Counted from the first letter of the stretch, positions 8,084-17,160 are shown. The stretch is 64,000 bases of DNA from Myxococcales bacterium (GCA_016792845.1 JAEUKH010000054.1:1-64000), one strand, 5' to 3'. Notes: generated by a model from the sequence alone, not told the origin. Translations and numbers: made by a program.

Positions 8084-9469
8084 TCAGAGTGACTCGGCCG
8101 CGCGGCGGGTGAGATAGTCGATCAGGTCGATCTTGGTGATCAGCCCGAGGAGCTTCAGCCCGTCGGCCACCAGGGCCACCTTGGCCTCGGCGAGCACGCC
8201 TTGAAGGAGATCGACCCGGGTGTCAGGGGTCACCGTGGCGTAATCGCTGTCGAGAATGTTGGCGATGGTGCCGTCGAGGTGCGCCTCGCCTGAGACGAGG
8301 TTACGCAGCACGTCGACCTCGGTGATGATGCCCTTCACGACGTCGCCGTCGACCACCGGGAGCTGCGAAATACCCAGCGATTTCATCTTCGAGACGACGT
8401 GCCGAAGGGTGTCGTCTGAGCGGGCGGTGACGAGGTTCTGCGGGCGGAGCTGCAAGAGCTCGTGCACGGTGCCGAGCGAGGGGTTGCCCTCGGTGAAGCC
8501 GTTCTCGCGCATCCAGTCGTCGTTGAAGATCTTGGTGAGGTAGCGCCCCGCGCTGTCGGCCAACAAGACAAGAATGCGCTCTTTCTTGTTGCGGGCCATC
8601 GCCCACTTGATCGCCCCGGCCACCGCGGCGCCGCAGGAGCCGCCGCAGTAGATGCCCTCAAGACGCACGAGGTCTTTGGTCATCATGAAGCACTCGCGAT
8701 CGTCGACGCGCACACAGTCGTCAAGAATCTTGAGGTTCATCGTCGAGGGGAAGAAGTCTTCGCCGATGCCCTCGACCTTGTAGGTGAAGGGCCGGGTCAC
8801 TTGACCGTGCTTGACGAAGTCGTAATAGACCGAGCCCACCGGGTCGACGCCCACGATCTGGATGTTCGGGTTCTTCTCTTTGAGGAACTTGCCCGTACCC
8901 GAGAGGGTGCCGCCGGTGCCCATGCCCGACACGAACGCGTCAAACTCGCCGTTGGTCTGCGCCCAGATCTCGGGGCCCGTGGTGAGGTAGTGCGCCTCGG
9001 GGTTGGCCGGGTTGTGATACTGATTGGCCAGAATGGCGTTCGGGGTCTCTTCCGACAAGCGGCGCGCCACGCTGTAGTAGCTCCGCGGGTCGGCGGGCTC
9101 GACCGCGGTGGGGCACACCACCACCTTGGCGCCCCAGGCGCGCAACGCGGCGATCTTCTCTTGTGACATCTTGTCGGGCATCACAAAGATGCAGCGGTAC
9201 CCCTTCACCGCGGCCACCATGGCGAGGCCCGCGCCGGTGTTGCCCGAGGTCGCCTCGACGATGGTGCCGCCGGGCTTGAGCCGACCCTCTTCTTCCGCGC
9301 GGCGAATGATGTTGATCCCGATGCGGTCTTTCATCGACCCAGCGGGGTTCATGTATTCACACTTGACGTAGATCTCAGCCTGGAGATCCGGCGGTACGAC
9401 CCGGTTCAGTTTGACGATCGGGGTGCCCCCGACGGCCTCAAGAATGTTGGCCTTCGCTCCATGCATCAT
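8084..9469 (-). CDS. Cystathionine beta-synthase (PLP enzyme with C-terminal CBS pair)
   Basis: A fold-type II PLP enzyme condensing serine (or O-acetylserine) with homocysteine (or sulfide). Residues 1-320 form the catalytic core, with the PLP lysine K47 in NPAGSMKDRIG and a GTGGTLSGTGK phosphate loop. The last 125 residues carry two CBS motifs (SLGISQLPVVDGD and ALVADGLKLLGLITK), the regulatory tail seen in cystathionine beta-synthases. Length is 461 residues, close to bacterial family members. The start at 9469 is chosen because GGAG lies 11 bases upstream and conserved sequence begins there. An ATG at 9496 is possible, and longer frames collide with the divergent pyk gene. Confidence 0.85.
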   Translation of the reverse strand: MMHGAKANILEAVGGTPIVKLNRVVPPDLQAEIYVKCEYMNPAGSMKDRIGINIIRRAEEEGRLKPGGTIVEATSGNTGAGLAMVAAVKGYRCIFVMPDKMSQEKIAALRAWGAKVVVCPTAVEPADPRSYYSVARRLSEETPNAILANQYHNPANPEAHYLTTGPEIWAQTNGEFDAFVSGMGTGGTLSGTGKFLKEKNPNIQIVGVDPVGSVYYDFVKHGQVTRPFTYKVEGIGEDFFPSTMNLKILDDCVRVDDRECFMMTKDLVRLEGIYCGGSCGAAVAGAIKWAMARNKKERILVLLADSAGRYLTKIFNDDWMRENGFTEGNPSLGTVHELLQLRPQNLVTARSDDTLRHVVSKMKSLGISQLPVVDGDVVKGIITEVDVLRNLVSGEAHLDGTIANILDSDYATVTPDTRVDLLQGVLAEAKVALVADGLKLLGLITKIDLIDYLTRRAAESL

Positions 9470-9642
9470 GTCTGTCACAGCTCCGGGGGCGGCCATAACA
9501 CCCACCCGAACCTGTCTACAAGGGTCACCCTCGCGAAGCGCCATGGCCCGCCGCCCGCGCCGCGCCGCGCGAGCCCGCGCCGCTGTCTTCGCGCCCCCCG
9601 GCCTTGCAATCTGAGCACCCTCGGGCGCACCCTCGACCCGCG

Positions 9643-11037
9643 ATGCGCAACGCAAAGATCCTGGCGACGGTGGGCCCCGCGAGCGACAACCCAGAGACCC
9701 TTGAGGCGTTGATCCGCGCCGGGGTCGACGGGTTTCGGCTGAATTTCTCGCACGGCTCGATCGAGCAGCACCGGGCCACCCTCGCGCGCATCCGTGCGGC
9801 CTCAGAGACCGTGGGCAAGCTCGTCGCGGTCTTGGGCGACCTCTCGGGCCCCAAGATCCGCTGCGGCACCTTCGCGTCGGGCCCGGTCGAGCTGCGAGAG
9901 GGGGCGCCCTTCACCCTCACCACCCGCGCCGTGCCGGGCGACCAGAGCGTCGTGTCGTGCACCTATCCGCTCGCCCGCGATCTCAAGGTCGGCGACACCA
10001 TCTTGCTCGACGACGGCCTCTTGCGGCTGCGGGTCGCGCGGGTCCACGAAGACGACGTCGCGTGTGTCGTCGAGGTGGGCGGCACCCTCTCGGATCGAAA
10101 GGGCATCAACGTGCCCGGGGCGACGCTCTCGGTGCCCGCGTTGACCGACAAAGATCGCCGCGACGCCGCCGCGGGGGTCGAGATGGGCGTCGACTATTTC
10201 GCCCTCTCGTTTGTGCGCACCGCCCGCGACCTCGAAGAGGCCCAAGGGCTCATCGGTGAGACGCCTCTGGTGGCCAAGGTCGAGAAGCCCGAGGCGGTGC
10301 TCAACCTTGAGAGCGTCATCGACGCGTGCGACGGGGTGATGGTGGCCCGCGGTGACCTCGGGGTCGAGCTCGGCACCGAGAAGGTTCCGCTGGTGCAGAA
10401 GCGCGCCATTCGGATGACCAACGCGCGCGGCAAGCTGGTGATTACGGCCACGCAGATGCTCGACTCGATGATCCGTTCGCCGCGCCCGACCCGCGCCGAG
10501 GCGGCCGACGTGGCCAACGCCGTGCTCGACGGCACCGACGTGCTGATGCTCTCGGGTGAGACCGCCAGCGGGCGTTACCCCATCGAAGCGGTGACCACCA
10601 TGGGCACCATCATTCAAGAGATCGAGGGCTCTGACGTGTACCGGGCCCTCGAAGCCATGGGCCCCTTCGAAGACTGGGATTTCGCCCACGCCTGCGCGGC
10701 CTCGGCGGCGATCACAAGCCGCCACCAGAAGCTCGCCGCGGTGGTCGTGTTCACGCGCCTCGGGCACACCGCCAACATGGTGGCAGACTACAGACCGCGG
10801 GCGCCCATCATCGCCGTGTGCGGGGCCGAAGCGGCCGCGCGGCGCATGGCGCTCCAATGGGGTACCATCCCCGTTCATCACGCCATGCCGCGCCGGGCCG
10901 AAGACGCCGTGACCCTCGCGGCCGAGCTCGCCCAGCGGCTCTGCAAAGCGCAGCCCGGCGACACCATCGCCGTGGTCTCAGGGAGCCAGCGCGACACCGG
11001 CACGAAGTACTTCGCCCTCCACACCCTCTCTGCGTGA
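9643..11037 (+). CDS. pyk: Pyruvate kinase
   Basis: Glycolytic enzyme making pyruvate and ATP from phosphoenolpyruvate and ADP. The 464-residue protein begins MRNAKILATVGPASDNPETL. It shows the active-site sequences FRLNFSHGS, LSGPKIR, VAKVEKPEA, MVARGDLGVE and ITATQMLDSMIRSPRPTRAEA, plus an alpha/beta C-terminal domain. The ATG at 9643 is chosen because this motif is the canonical family N-terminus; a TTG at 9604 would add unrelated residues. It is divergent from the cystathionine beta-synthase gene, and its stop codon overlaps the GTG start of the next gene. Confidence 0.95.
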   Translation: MRNAKILATVGPASDNPETLEALIRAGVDGFRLNFSHGSIEQHRATLARIRAASETVGKLVAVLGDLSGPKIRCGTFASGPVELREGAPFTLTTRAVPGDQSVVSCTYPLARDLKVGDTILLDDGLLRLRVARVHEDDVACVVEVGGTLSDRKGINVPGATLSVPALTDKDRRDAAAGVEMGVDYFALSFVRTARDLEEAQGLIGETPLVAKVEKPEAVLNLESVIDACDGVMVARGDLGVELGTEKVPLVQKRAIRMTNARGKLVITATQMLDSMIRSPRPTRAEAADVANAVLDGTDVLMLSGETASGRYPIEAVTTMGTIIQEIEGSDVYRALEAMGPFEDWDFAHACAASAAITSRHQKLAAVVVFTRLGHTANMVADYRPRAPIIAVCGAEAAARRMALQWGTIPVHHAMPRRAEDAVTLAAELAQRLCKAQPGDTIAVVSGSQRDTGTKYFALHTLSA

Positions 11038-11612
11038 GCCTTCGCCGCGGCGAAGAGGCCGAGACCGAGCGTCCGGTGAGCGCGCTCCTCACGGCGGGGG
11101 TCTTTCTGTTCTGCCTCGGGTTGGGCCTCAGGCACCCGCTCGTGGCGCCGCGCGTGTCGCTCGACCCGGGCTCGGTCGGCGAGGCCCTGCGGCACGCGCG
11201 CGATGGGCTCGTGGGGTGGTCGCTCAGGGTGTGGGCCCTGCCCACGGCGGCGGCCTGGGCGACGGCCTTCGTGCAAGCGCGAGGGCTCGCCGCGGGGCCC
11301 CTCCGCGCGTCGACCTCGCCCGGGTGGCATCGCGCCTTGATGGCCCTCTTGGCCCTCGCCGTCGCGCTCGGAGCGGGCGTCTTGGCGCTCTCGGCGCCCT
11401 CGGCCGGGCGGGTGTCGGGGTGGGCCGTTTGGGGCACCCACCTCGGCGGCGCGGCCATCGTATTGGGCCTCGGCGACCTCGCGATGCGGGTGATGGTGTG
11501 GCGCCACGAGAACGAGCCCTCTGCCGACGCGCGGAGGCGCCGCGCCCGCGACGACGAGGGCGACCCGCAGATGAAGGCCGCCCAGCGCGCCAAGATGCGC
11601 GGCTCACCCTGA
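11034..11612 (+). CDS. Truncated FlhB/YscU (type III export switch)-like membrane protein
   Basis: 192 residues starting at a GTG that overlaps the pyk stop (GTGA), indicating translational coupling. Hydrophobic segments around residues 15-35, 60-80, 100-120 and 132-155 fit the four-helix membrane domain of the FlhB/EscU/YscU/HrcU family. The most telling part is the C-terminus: GLGDLAMRVMVWRHENEPS followed by DDEGDPQMKAAQRAKMR matches the conserved helix-4/linker region (x-WRH-x, then EGDPxxKxxxR). The protein stops there, so the cytoplasmic autocleavage domain with its NPTH motif is absent. No other flagellar or type III gene is nearby. Its role is unknown; it may be a domesticated or decayed paralogue. 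Confidence 0.6.
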   Translation: MSLRRGEEAETERPVSALLTAGVFLFCLGLGLRHPLVAPRVSLDPGSVGEALRHARDGLVGWSLRVWALPTAAAWATAFVQARGLAAGPLRASTSPGWHRALMALLALAVALGAGVLALSAPSAGRVSGWAVWGTHLGGAAIVLGLGDLAMRVMVWRHENEPSADARRRRARDDEGDPQMKAAQRAKMRGSP

Positions 11613-12926
11613 GGCGAGCGCCACGAGGCGATCGCGGGGCACGAGGGCGAGTTCGAGGGTGTCGGTCGCGGCGCCGCGCTCGCGGGCGTCGCGGCTGCGC
11701 CAGGTGAGCGCGAGGTAGCGCCCGGCGGGGCTGCGGGTGATCTGCGGGGCTTCGAGGGCCTTGCCGTTGAGGGCGAAATCCCACTGTCGCCCGCGGTCTC
11801 GGGGCTGCGCCGCGGCGGGCGAGGCGAGGGCCGTGAGGGCGAGGTTCTGCAAAGAGGTCGCGCTGAAGAGGGCCACGGCGTCGTGACCCTGATCGAGCCA
11901 GGCGGCCCCGGCGCCGACGCTCATCGTGGCCCGCAGCGGGCGCGGCGGCCCGTCGGTCATGCCCGCGGTCACGTCGAGGGCCTCAAGGCCGAGCGTCGGG
12001 CGTCGGGCCGGGGCACCCGCGCCGAGCCCCGCGACCACCAGCGCGCGGGCGCCATCAGGGTCGACGTCGACCTGCGGGAGCCCCAAGGGCCAGAGATCGA
12101 TCTCATTGGCGCAGCGCTCAAGCAAGACCTGTCGTCGAAAGAGATCGACCACGTAGAGCTCGCCCCGGGCCTGCGGCGTGTCGTCGTCGACGCCCGTCAA
12201 AACAAGGTGACTCGCGTCGGTGAAGCGCATCGCACGGAGCGCGCGACCCACCCGACACACGACCTCGGGCCGGGGGTTGCGCCAATCGCGAACCAACAAG
12301 AGCGTGCCCGGGCGGTTGACGCCGAGCTTGGGGTCTGGCTCGCTCAACCAGAGACAGTACCCTTGGCCGTCGGGGCTGAGGGCCGCCACGGCGCTCCGCA
12401 CCGAAGGGAGCCGCGGCAAGACCGTGAGCGCGTCGGGGTCGAGCATGACCGGGGCGTCCCAGTTGGGGCCCGAGAGGGTGTAGCCGAGACGGCGCCGGAC
12501 GCTGCCCCGGAGACCGCCGTGCCACCGCGCAGGCGCCACCATCACCGTCGAGACCTCGCCGTCATACCCCGGCGCGCCGCACTGCACCTGGCACAACATC
12601 GGGTTCAGCTCCGCGAGCGCCGCCCCGCTCACCAAACCCCCATCCGGCACGGCGTGCACCATCGCCCTGCACGGCCCCGTCTCGGGCTCCCGAACCACCA
12701 TCAGCTGCTCACGCCCGAGCCACCCCAAGCCCACCACCGGAGCCCCCCGGAGCTGCATCGCCACCCGCCCCGTCTCAAGCTCCACGACCCGCACGCCCCC
12801 GCTGCTCCCGAGGGCCAACCACCCGTCATCGTGGCTCAGCGCGGCGCACCGGACACGCCGCGCGAGCCGCAGCACCCCCGGCTCGTGGGCCGCCCAAACC
12901 TCACCCGTCTGTGCATCCGTTGACAT
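11604..12926 (-). CDS. Beta-propeller (WD40-like) protein of unknown function
   Basis: A 440-residue protein without a signal peptide. Its repeated pattern resembles WD40/YVTN-type propeller blades, for example CAALSHDDGWLALGSSGGVRVVELETGR, AALSPDGQGYCLWLSEP, MRFTDASHLVLTG and ITRSPAGRYLALTWRS. No enzymatic motif is visible. The 3' end overlaps the convergent FlhB-like gene by 9 bases, and its start lies within the likely priA promoter region. It may act as a cytoplasmic scaffold, but nothing in the context points to a partner. Confidence 0.5.
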   Translation of the reverse strand: MSTDAQTGEVWAAHEPGVLRLARRVRCAALSHDDGWLALGSSGGVRVVELETGRVAMQLRGAPVVGLGWLGREQLMVVREPETGPCRAMVHAVPDGGLVSGAALAELNPMLCQVQCGAPGYDGEVSTVMVAPARWHGGLRGSVRRRLGYTLSGPNWDAPVMLDPDALTVLPRLPSVRSAVAALSPDGQGYCLWLSEPDPKLGVNRPGTLLLVRDWRNPRPEVVCRVGRALRAMRFTDASHLVLTGVDDDTPQARGELYVVDLFRRQVLLERCANEIDLWPLGLPQVDVDPDGARALVVAGLGAGAPARRPTLGLEALDVTAGMTDGPPRPLRATMSVGAGAAWLDQGHDAVALFSATSLQNLALTALASPAAAQPRDRGRQWDFALNGKALEAPQITRSPAGRYLALTWRSRDARERGAATDTLELALVPRDRLVALASG

Positions 12927-12948
12927 TGTCTGTCACGCTCGTTCTAGC
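12920..12948 (+). promoter_or_regulatory. Candidate sigma-70 promoter of priA with overlapping inverted repeat
   Basis: A perfect -35 hexamer TTGACA (12920-12925) is followed after 17 bases by TCTAGC (12943-12948), a weak -10. The pair lies 38 bases upstream of the priA start. The inverted repeat TGACA-N5-TGTCA (12921-12935) overlaps the -35 element and could be an operator. The -35 overlaps the first codon of the divergent propeller gene. Confidence 0.4.
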
Positions 12949-12985
12949 TTGAGGGCGGCAAAGGTCGTATGACCCGAGGGTTGTG

Positions 12986-15325
12986 ATGAGCACGCGTCAG
13001 GCTGAGCTGTTTGAGGCGCCACCCCAAGAGGCCGCGCCGGCGCCGCGTCACCGGCTGTTCTGCGAAGTCGCGGTGCCTCTTCCGCTCCGCATGCGTCTCA
13101 CCTATGCGGTGCCCGAGGCCCTTGGCAAGCAGGTTGTGCCCGGGGTTCGGGTGATCGTCTTTGTGGGTCCGCGCCGTCTGGTGGGGTATGTGATCGCCGC
13201 CGAGGTGGCGCCTCCCGCGGGTATTGCGCTTGAGAAGATTCGCCCCATCGTCGAGGTGATCGACAGCGAGCCGGCCTTCCCTGAAGACCTGTTGAAGTTC
13301 CTCCGTGAAGCGGCTGAGTATTACATGCACCCGGTGGGCGAGGTGTTGCGCACCGCCGCGCCGGCGATCGAGCGACGCGGCAAAGACGACCCGCGCTTGT
13401 CAGAAGAGAAGGGCTCGCTCAAGGCGCGTTGGGCGCGGGTGCGCGAAGAGGTCTACGTCTCGCTCACCGAGGCCGCCCGCAGCGCGCCGCCCAAGGTGCG
13501 CGGCGACAAGCAAGCCCAGCTCTTGTCGATCTTGAGCGCCCGCGGCGAGGTCTCGATGCGCGAGCTCCGCCAGCAGATGCGCGACCCCCGGGGCGCCGTC
13601 GAGGCGCTCGAAAAGCGCGGCGCGGTGAGCCTCACGGCCCGCGAGGTGCCCGACGACCCCTTCTTCGGTGAGCCCGTACCCCGCGACGTGCCGCCGCCGC
13701 TCACCGACTCTCAGCGCGACGCCGTCGAGGCCATCGTCACGTCAGTGAAGAACCATGAGCGCGCGACCTACCTCCTCTACGGCGTCACGGGCTCGGGCAA
13801 GACCGAGGTCTATCTGCGGGCGATGGCCGCGGCCCAAGCGGCCGGGCGCGGCGCCATCTTGATGCTGCCCGAGATCGCCCTCACGCCTCAACTCGTCTCG
13901 CGGTACCGCGCGCGCTTCGGCGACAACCTCGCGGTGATCCACTCGGGGCTCAAAGACAACGACCGCCACGCCATGTGGCGCAAGCTCCATCGCGGCGACT
14001 GCAAGGTCGCCATCGGCGCGCGGAGCGCCGTCTTCGCGCCGGTGCGCGACCTCGGGTTGATCTTGGTCGATGAAGAGCACGACCCTTCTTTTAAACAAGA
14101 CGACCATTTTCGGTATCACGGCCGCGACCTGGCGCTCCTGCGGGCGCACCGGGCCGGGGTCCCCTGCGTGCTCGGCAGCGCGACGCCGAGCGTCGAGAGC
14201 TACCAAGGCGCGATGGAGGGCCGGTATCGCCTCTTGCATCTGCCCGATCGCGCGACCCGCGCGAGCATGCCCTCGATCGAGATCGTCGACCTGAAGCGCG
14301 TCGGGCCGCGGGGCCCCACCGGGCACGAGCTCTTGTCGTTGCCCCTGGTGCGCGCCATCGCCGATCGGCTGTCGCGCAAAGAGCAGGTCATTCTGTTTCT
14401 CAACCGACGCGGCTTCGCGCCGAGCGTGCGGTGTATTCGTTGTGACAAGGCCATCGAGTGCCCGTCGTGCAGCGTGGCCCTGGTGATGCATCGCCGCGAG
14501 GGGGCGCTGCGCTGTCACTATTGTGACTTTCACGTCGCGTTTCAAAACGTCTGCATCACCTGCGGGTGCACCGAGCTGGCGTTGGTGGGGGTCGGCACCG
14601 AGAAGCTCGAGAACGCGCTGGTGAGCAGCTTCCCCGGGGCGCGGGTGGGGCGCCTCGACCGCGACGTGGCCAGCGGGATGGGCACCGAAGAGGTGCTCGA
14701 CAAGCTCCGAAAGCACGAGATCGACATCTTGGTAGGCACTCAGATGGTGACCAAGGGGCACGACGTGCCGAGGGTGACCTTGGTGGGGGTCATCGCGGCC
14801 GATGCGGCCCTCACCTTCCCCGATTTTCGTGCGGCCGAGCGCACCTATCAGCTCCTCTCGCAGGTGGCCGGTCGGGCCGGTCGGCGCGAGCTCCCGGGGC
14901 ATGTGATCATTCAAACGTGGCAGCCCGAGCACCCGGTGTTGGGCTTCGCGCGCAACCATGATTACGAGGGGTTCTTCCACAATGAGATCGTGGCCCGTAA
15001 AGAGCTCGGGTACCCCCCCTTCGGTCGCATGATCACCATCCGGATGGACGGCGAGAGCGAAGAAGCCCTGCGCGCCATGGCCCAAAGGATGGACACCTTC
15101 CTCCGGGCCTTGCCCGACGTGCTCCTCGGGATGGTGAAGATTCTCGGCCCGGCCCCTGCGCCGATCGAGCGCATCCGCGGCCGCTTTCGGATGCACACCC
15201 TCCTCCGCGGCCCCGAGCGCCCGCCGCTCCGCCGGGTGATCTCGCGGCTCATCGAGACCCTCGAAGACTACACCCGCGACGACCTCAGGGTCTCGATCGA
15301 CATCGACCCGGTCAACATGCTGTAG
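12986..15325 (+). CDS. priA: Primosomal protein N' (replication restart helicase PriA)
   Basis: 3'-to-5' superfamily 2 helicase that reloads the replisome at stalled forks. The 779-residue protein has the N-terminal 3'-BD and winged-helix domains, Walker A GVTGSGKTEVYL, Walker B LVDEEHDPSFKQ and the FLNRRGFAP motif. The zinc-binding insertion is visible as CIRCDKAIECPSC and CHYCDFHVAFQNVCITCGC, and helicase motifs VGTQMVTKGHD and QVAGRAGR follow. The ATG at 12986 has GAGGG a few bases upstream; an in-frame GTG one codon earlier is less likely. It ends 1 base before the convergent dioxygenase gene. Confidence 0.95.
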   Translation: MSTRQAELFEAPPQEAAPAPRHRLFCEVAVPLPLRMRLTYAVPEALGKQVVPGVRVIVFVGPRRLVGYVIAAEVAPPAGIALEKIRPIVEVIDSEPAFPEDLLKFLREAAEYYMHPVGEVLRTAAPAIERRGKDDPRLSEEKGSLKARWARVREEVYVSLTEAARSAPPKVRGDKQAQLLSILSARGEVSMRELRQQMRDPRGAVEALEKRGAVSLTAREVPDDPFFGEPVPRDVPPPLTDSQRDAVEAIVTSVKNHERATYLLYGVTGSGKTEVYLRAMAAAQAAGRGAILMLPEIALTPQLVSRYRARFGDNLAVIHSGLKDNDRHAMWRKLHRGDCKVAIGARSAVFAPVRDLGLILVDEEHDPSFKQDDHFRYHGRDLALLRAHRAGVPCVLGSATPSVESYQGAMEGRYRLLHLPDRATRASMPSIEIVDLKRVGPRGPTGHELLSLPLVRAIADRLSRKEQVILFLNRRGFAPSVRCIRCDKAIECPSCSVALVMHRREGALRCHYCDFHVAFQNVCITCGCTELALVGVGTEKLENALVSSFPGARVGRLDRDVASGMGTEEVLDKLRKHEIDILVGTQMVTKGHDVPRVTLVGVIAADAALTFPDFRAAERTYQLLSQVAGRAGRRELPGHVIIQTWQPEHPVLGFARNHDYEGFFHNEIVARKELGYPPFGRMITIRMDGESEEALRAMAQRMDTFLRALPDVLLGMVKILGPAPAPIERIRGRFRMHTLLRGPERPPLRRVISRLIETLEDYTRDDLRVSIDIDPVNML

Positions 15326-15326
15326 C

Positions 15327-16457
15327 TCACACCCTGAGCCCGCCGCGCGGGTTGAAGTACACCCCGCGCACCCACCGAGGCCCGCGAAACCCCGTGCGCG
15401 CGTGCAGCATCCGGTGGTTGTCGTACAGCAACCAATCGCCGGGCCTGAGCCGAAAGCGGTACTGGTGCGCGGGGTCTCGCACGAGCCGCGCGAAGCGGTC
15501 GTACGCGCGGTACCAGCTCTCGACCTCTGCGAAGGGCAGCCGAAAGGGGCTGAGGGTGAAGTACGAGTACCGAATGAAGAAGCGCCCCTCGCGCTCGCCC
15601 ACCAAGGGCGACACCACCACCCGCTCAAAGGCCTTCTGTTGACGGTGAAAGGTCACCGGGGTGGCGCGCAGACGGGCGGCCGCGTCGGCGTCGAGCGAGG
15701 CGAGGTACGCGAAAGCCGCTTCGGCATCGACGATGAAGTTGTCGCCGCCCTCATCGGCCTCACGCAGACTCTGCAAGAGCTGATACCGCGGCGGGTCATC
15801 GAGGAAGGGCTGGTCGGTGTGCAGCTGGATCGTCGCGTCGGTGTACCCGAGCTGGTCGGTGTTCTGGTTGGTCACGTTGTCGGTGCGGAGGTCTTCGATG
15901 CGACCGAAGTGTGTGCCGATCACGTCGAGCCCCACCGCCGCGAGGGCCTCGATCAAGGGCTCGGTCTCGTCTTCGGGGGCGCCCGAGGGCTGCCCCGTGC
16001 GCCGCAGCACCACGGCCCCGTGACGCCCGAGCACCGCCAGGGCCTCGGCCACCACGTCGGCCGGCGAGCGGCCCGCGCTCTCAACGGTGAGCCGCGCCAC
16101 ATCGCGCGGCGGCGGCGGCACCTCAAGCCGGTCGAGCGCGTAGGCGTGAGCCCGCAGCCACCCCAGGGCGTACCGACTCTCGTGCGCGTCGGGCGACCAG
16201 ATCACATGCAAGCGCCCCTCGTGAACCCACGCCGAGAGCGCCCGAAGGTCGTCGGCGAGCTCGCTCGAACAGAGCGTGCGCTCGCCCGTCTGCGGGTGCC
16301 GCGCGCGGTCGCAGTTGTGCCGCAACCAACGCAGGTGAAAATCACCCCGGTGGCCGTCTGAGAAGGTCACGCGCAGCCATGCCCCGCCGAGTTCGACCCG
16401 CTCGGAGCCCTGTGGGGGCGTGATGGTCAAGTCGTCAGTGTTCGCTAAACTAGACAT
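15327..16457 (-). CDS. Gamma-butyrobetaine-hydroxylase-like Fe(II)/2-oxoglutarate dioxygenase
   Basis: A 376-residue TauD/BBOX-type enzyme. The N-terminal 100 residues match the GBBH-like (DUF971) domain (LRWLRHNCDRARHP), with only part of the usual zinc-binding cysteines. The C-terminal domain has the Fe-binding HxD at H213/D215 (QLHTDQPFLDDPP) and the distal histidine H352 (HRMLHARTGF), followed by arginines that hold 2-oxoglutarate. Family members hydroxylate gamma-butyrobetaine to carnitine or act on related substrates; the substrate here is not known. It starts 50 bases after the stop of the ECF sigma gene on the same strand, so co-transcription is likely. An upstream ATG at 16496 is possible. 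Confidence 0.8.
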   Translation of the reverse strand: MSSLANTDDLTITPPQGSERVELGGAWLRVTFSDGHRGDFHLRWLRHNCDRARHPQTGERTLCSSELADDLRALSAWVHEGRLHVIWSPDAHESRYALGWLRAHAYALDRLEVPPPPRDVARLTVESAGRSPADVVAEALAVLGRHGAVVLRRTGQPSGAPEDETEPLIEALAAVGLDVIGTHFGRIEDLRTDNVTNQNTDQLGYTDATIQLHTDQPFLDDPPRYQLLQSLREADEGGDNFIVDAEAAFAYLASLDADAAARLRATPVTFHRQQKAFERVVVSPLVGEREGRFFIRYSYFTLSPFRLPFAEVESWYRAYDRFARLVRDPAHQYRFRLRPGDWLLYDNHRMLHARTGFRGPRWVRGVYFNPRGGLRV

Positions 16458-16507
16458 TGATGATGTTATAGTGAACGCTCTCGGGCGGGCCGTCAACCGC
16501 GCCGGGC

Positions 16508-17068
16508 TCAGGCTGCGACGAGCTGTTGACGCACCCGGCGCACCCGCTGGTCGACGCTGGCGCGCGAGATGTTGAGCACCTTGGCGGTCTCGCTGGGGTC
16601 TTCGCCGCCGACGAGGGTGCGGCAGAAGACGACGTAGAGCGGGGGGCTGAGGCGCTCGGCCCGGGCTTGGAGCGCGCGCAGGTCGGTGCGGGCGTCGAGG
16701 CGGGCCTCGGGGCGGGGCTCGACGAGGCTGAGCGGCTCAATGGCGCCCTGGTATTCGAGGCGGCGGCCCCGCGCGCGGAGCAGCCCCACGGTCTCGTTCC
16801 TGACCACGCGCCGCACCCAGGCCCGCGCGCTCTGGGCGTCACGGAGCTGCCCCCAACTGCGCCACACCTTGAACGAGGCGAACTGCGCGATGTCGTCGCG
16901 GTCGCTCTCTGAGAGGGCGCGAGAGCGCGCTGAATCGCGCAGCGCCTCGGCCCTGACGGCCTCTACCAAGAGGCGGTCGACGGCCTCGCGCTCGCGCGCC
17001 GTTGACACCCGGAGCCGGGCTTCGAAGAGGGCCTCCCAATCGCTTGCGCTCTGTACGGTGAAACTCAT
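16508..17068 (-). CDS. ECF-type RNA polymerase sigma factor
   Basis: The 186-residue protein has a sigma region 2 core (about residues 60-100, with RDDIAQFASFKVWRSW and ARAWVRRVVRNETVGLLRAR) and a region 4 helix-turn-helix at the C-terminus (VGGEDPSETAKVLNISRASVDQRVRRVRQQL). The fold and length match extracytoplasmic-function sigma factors. No anti-sigma gene follows. Instead a dioxygenase gene lies 50 bases downstream, and an MFS gene diverges upstream. Two operator-like repeats sit in the divergent region (17109-17160). Confidence 0.8.
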   Translation of the reverse strand: MSFTVQSASDWEALFEARLRVSTAREREAVDRLLVEAVRAEALRDSARSRALSESDRDDIAQFASFKVWRSWGQLRDAQSARAWVRRVVRNETVGLLRARGRRLEYQGAIEPLSLVEPRPEARLDARTDLRALQARAERLSPPLYVVFCRTLVGGEDPSETAKVLNISRASVDQRVRRVRQQLVAA

Positions 17069-17108
17069 GCCGCGAAGATGACGCCCCGCCCGAGGGCCTC
17101 CGCCGAAG

Positions 17109-17160
17109 CCGGCAATCGGTTGCCGAGCAGCGCCGCCGAACCCGGCAATGACTGCCGAGC
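17109..17160. promoter_or_regulatory. Twin operator-like inverted repeats between ECF sigma and MFS genes
   Basis: Two near-identical elements, CCGGCAAT-N4-TTGCCGAGC (17109-17128) and CCGGCAAT-N3-CTGCCGAGC (17142-17160), are spaced 33 bases start to start, about three helical turns. Each is a partial palindrome (GGCAA...TTGCC and GGCA...TGCC). This is the geometry of paired binding sites for a dimeric regulator in a divergent promoter region. The regulator is not identified. Confidence 0.45.

Noticed and set aside
11034..11612. Part of a full type III secretion or flagellar operon
   Set aside because: Only one truncated FlhB/YscU-like protein is present and neighbours are metabolic or unrelated genes.
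13742..15628. A 628-codon minus-strand frame opposite priA
   Set aside because: Shadow of priA, which has complete helicase and zinc motifs.
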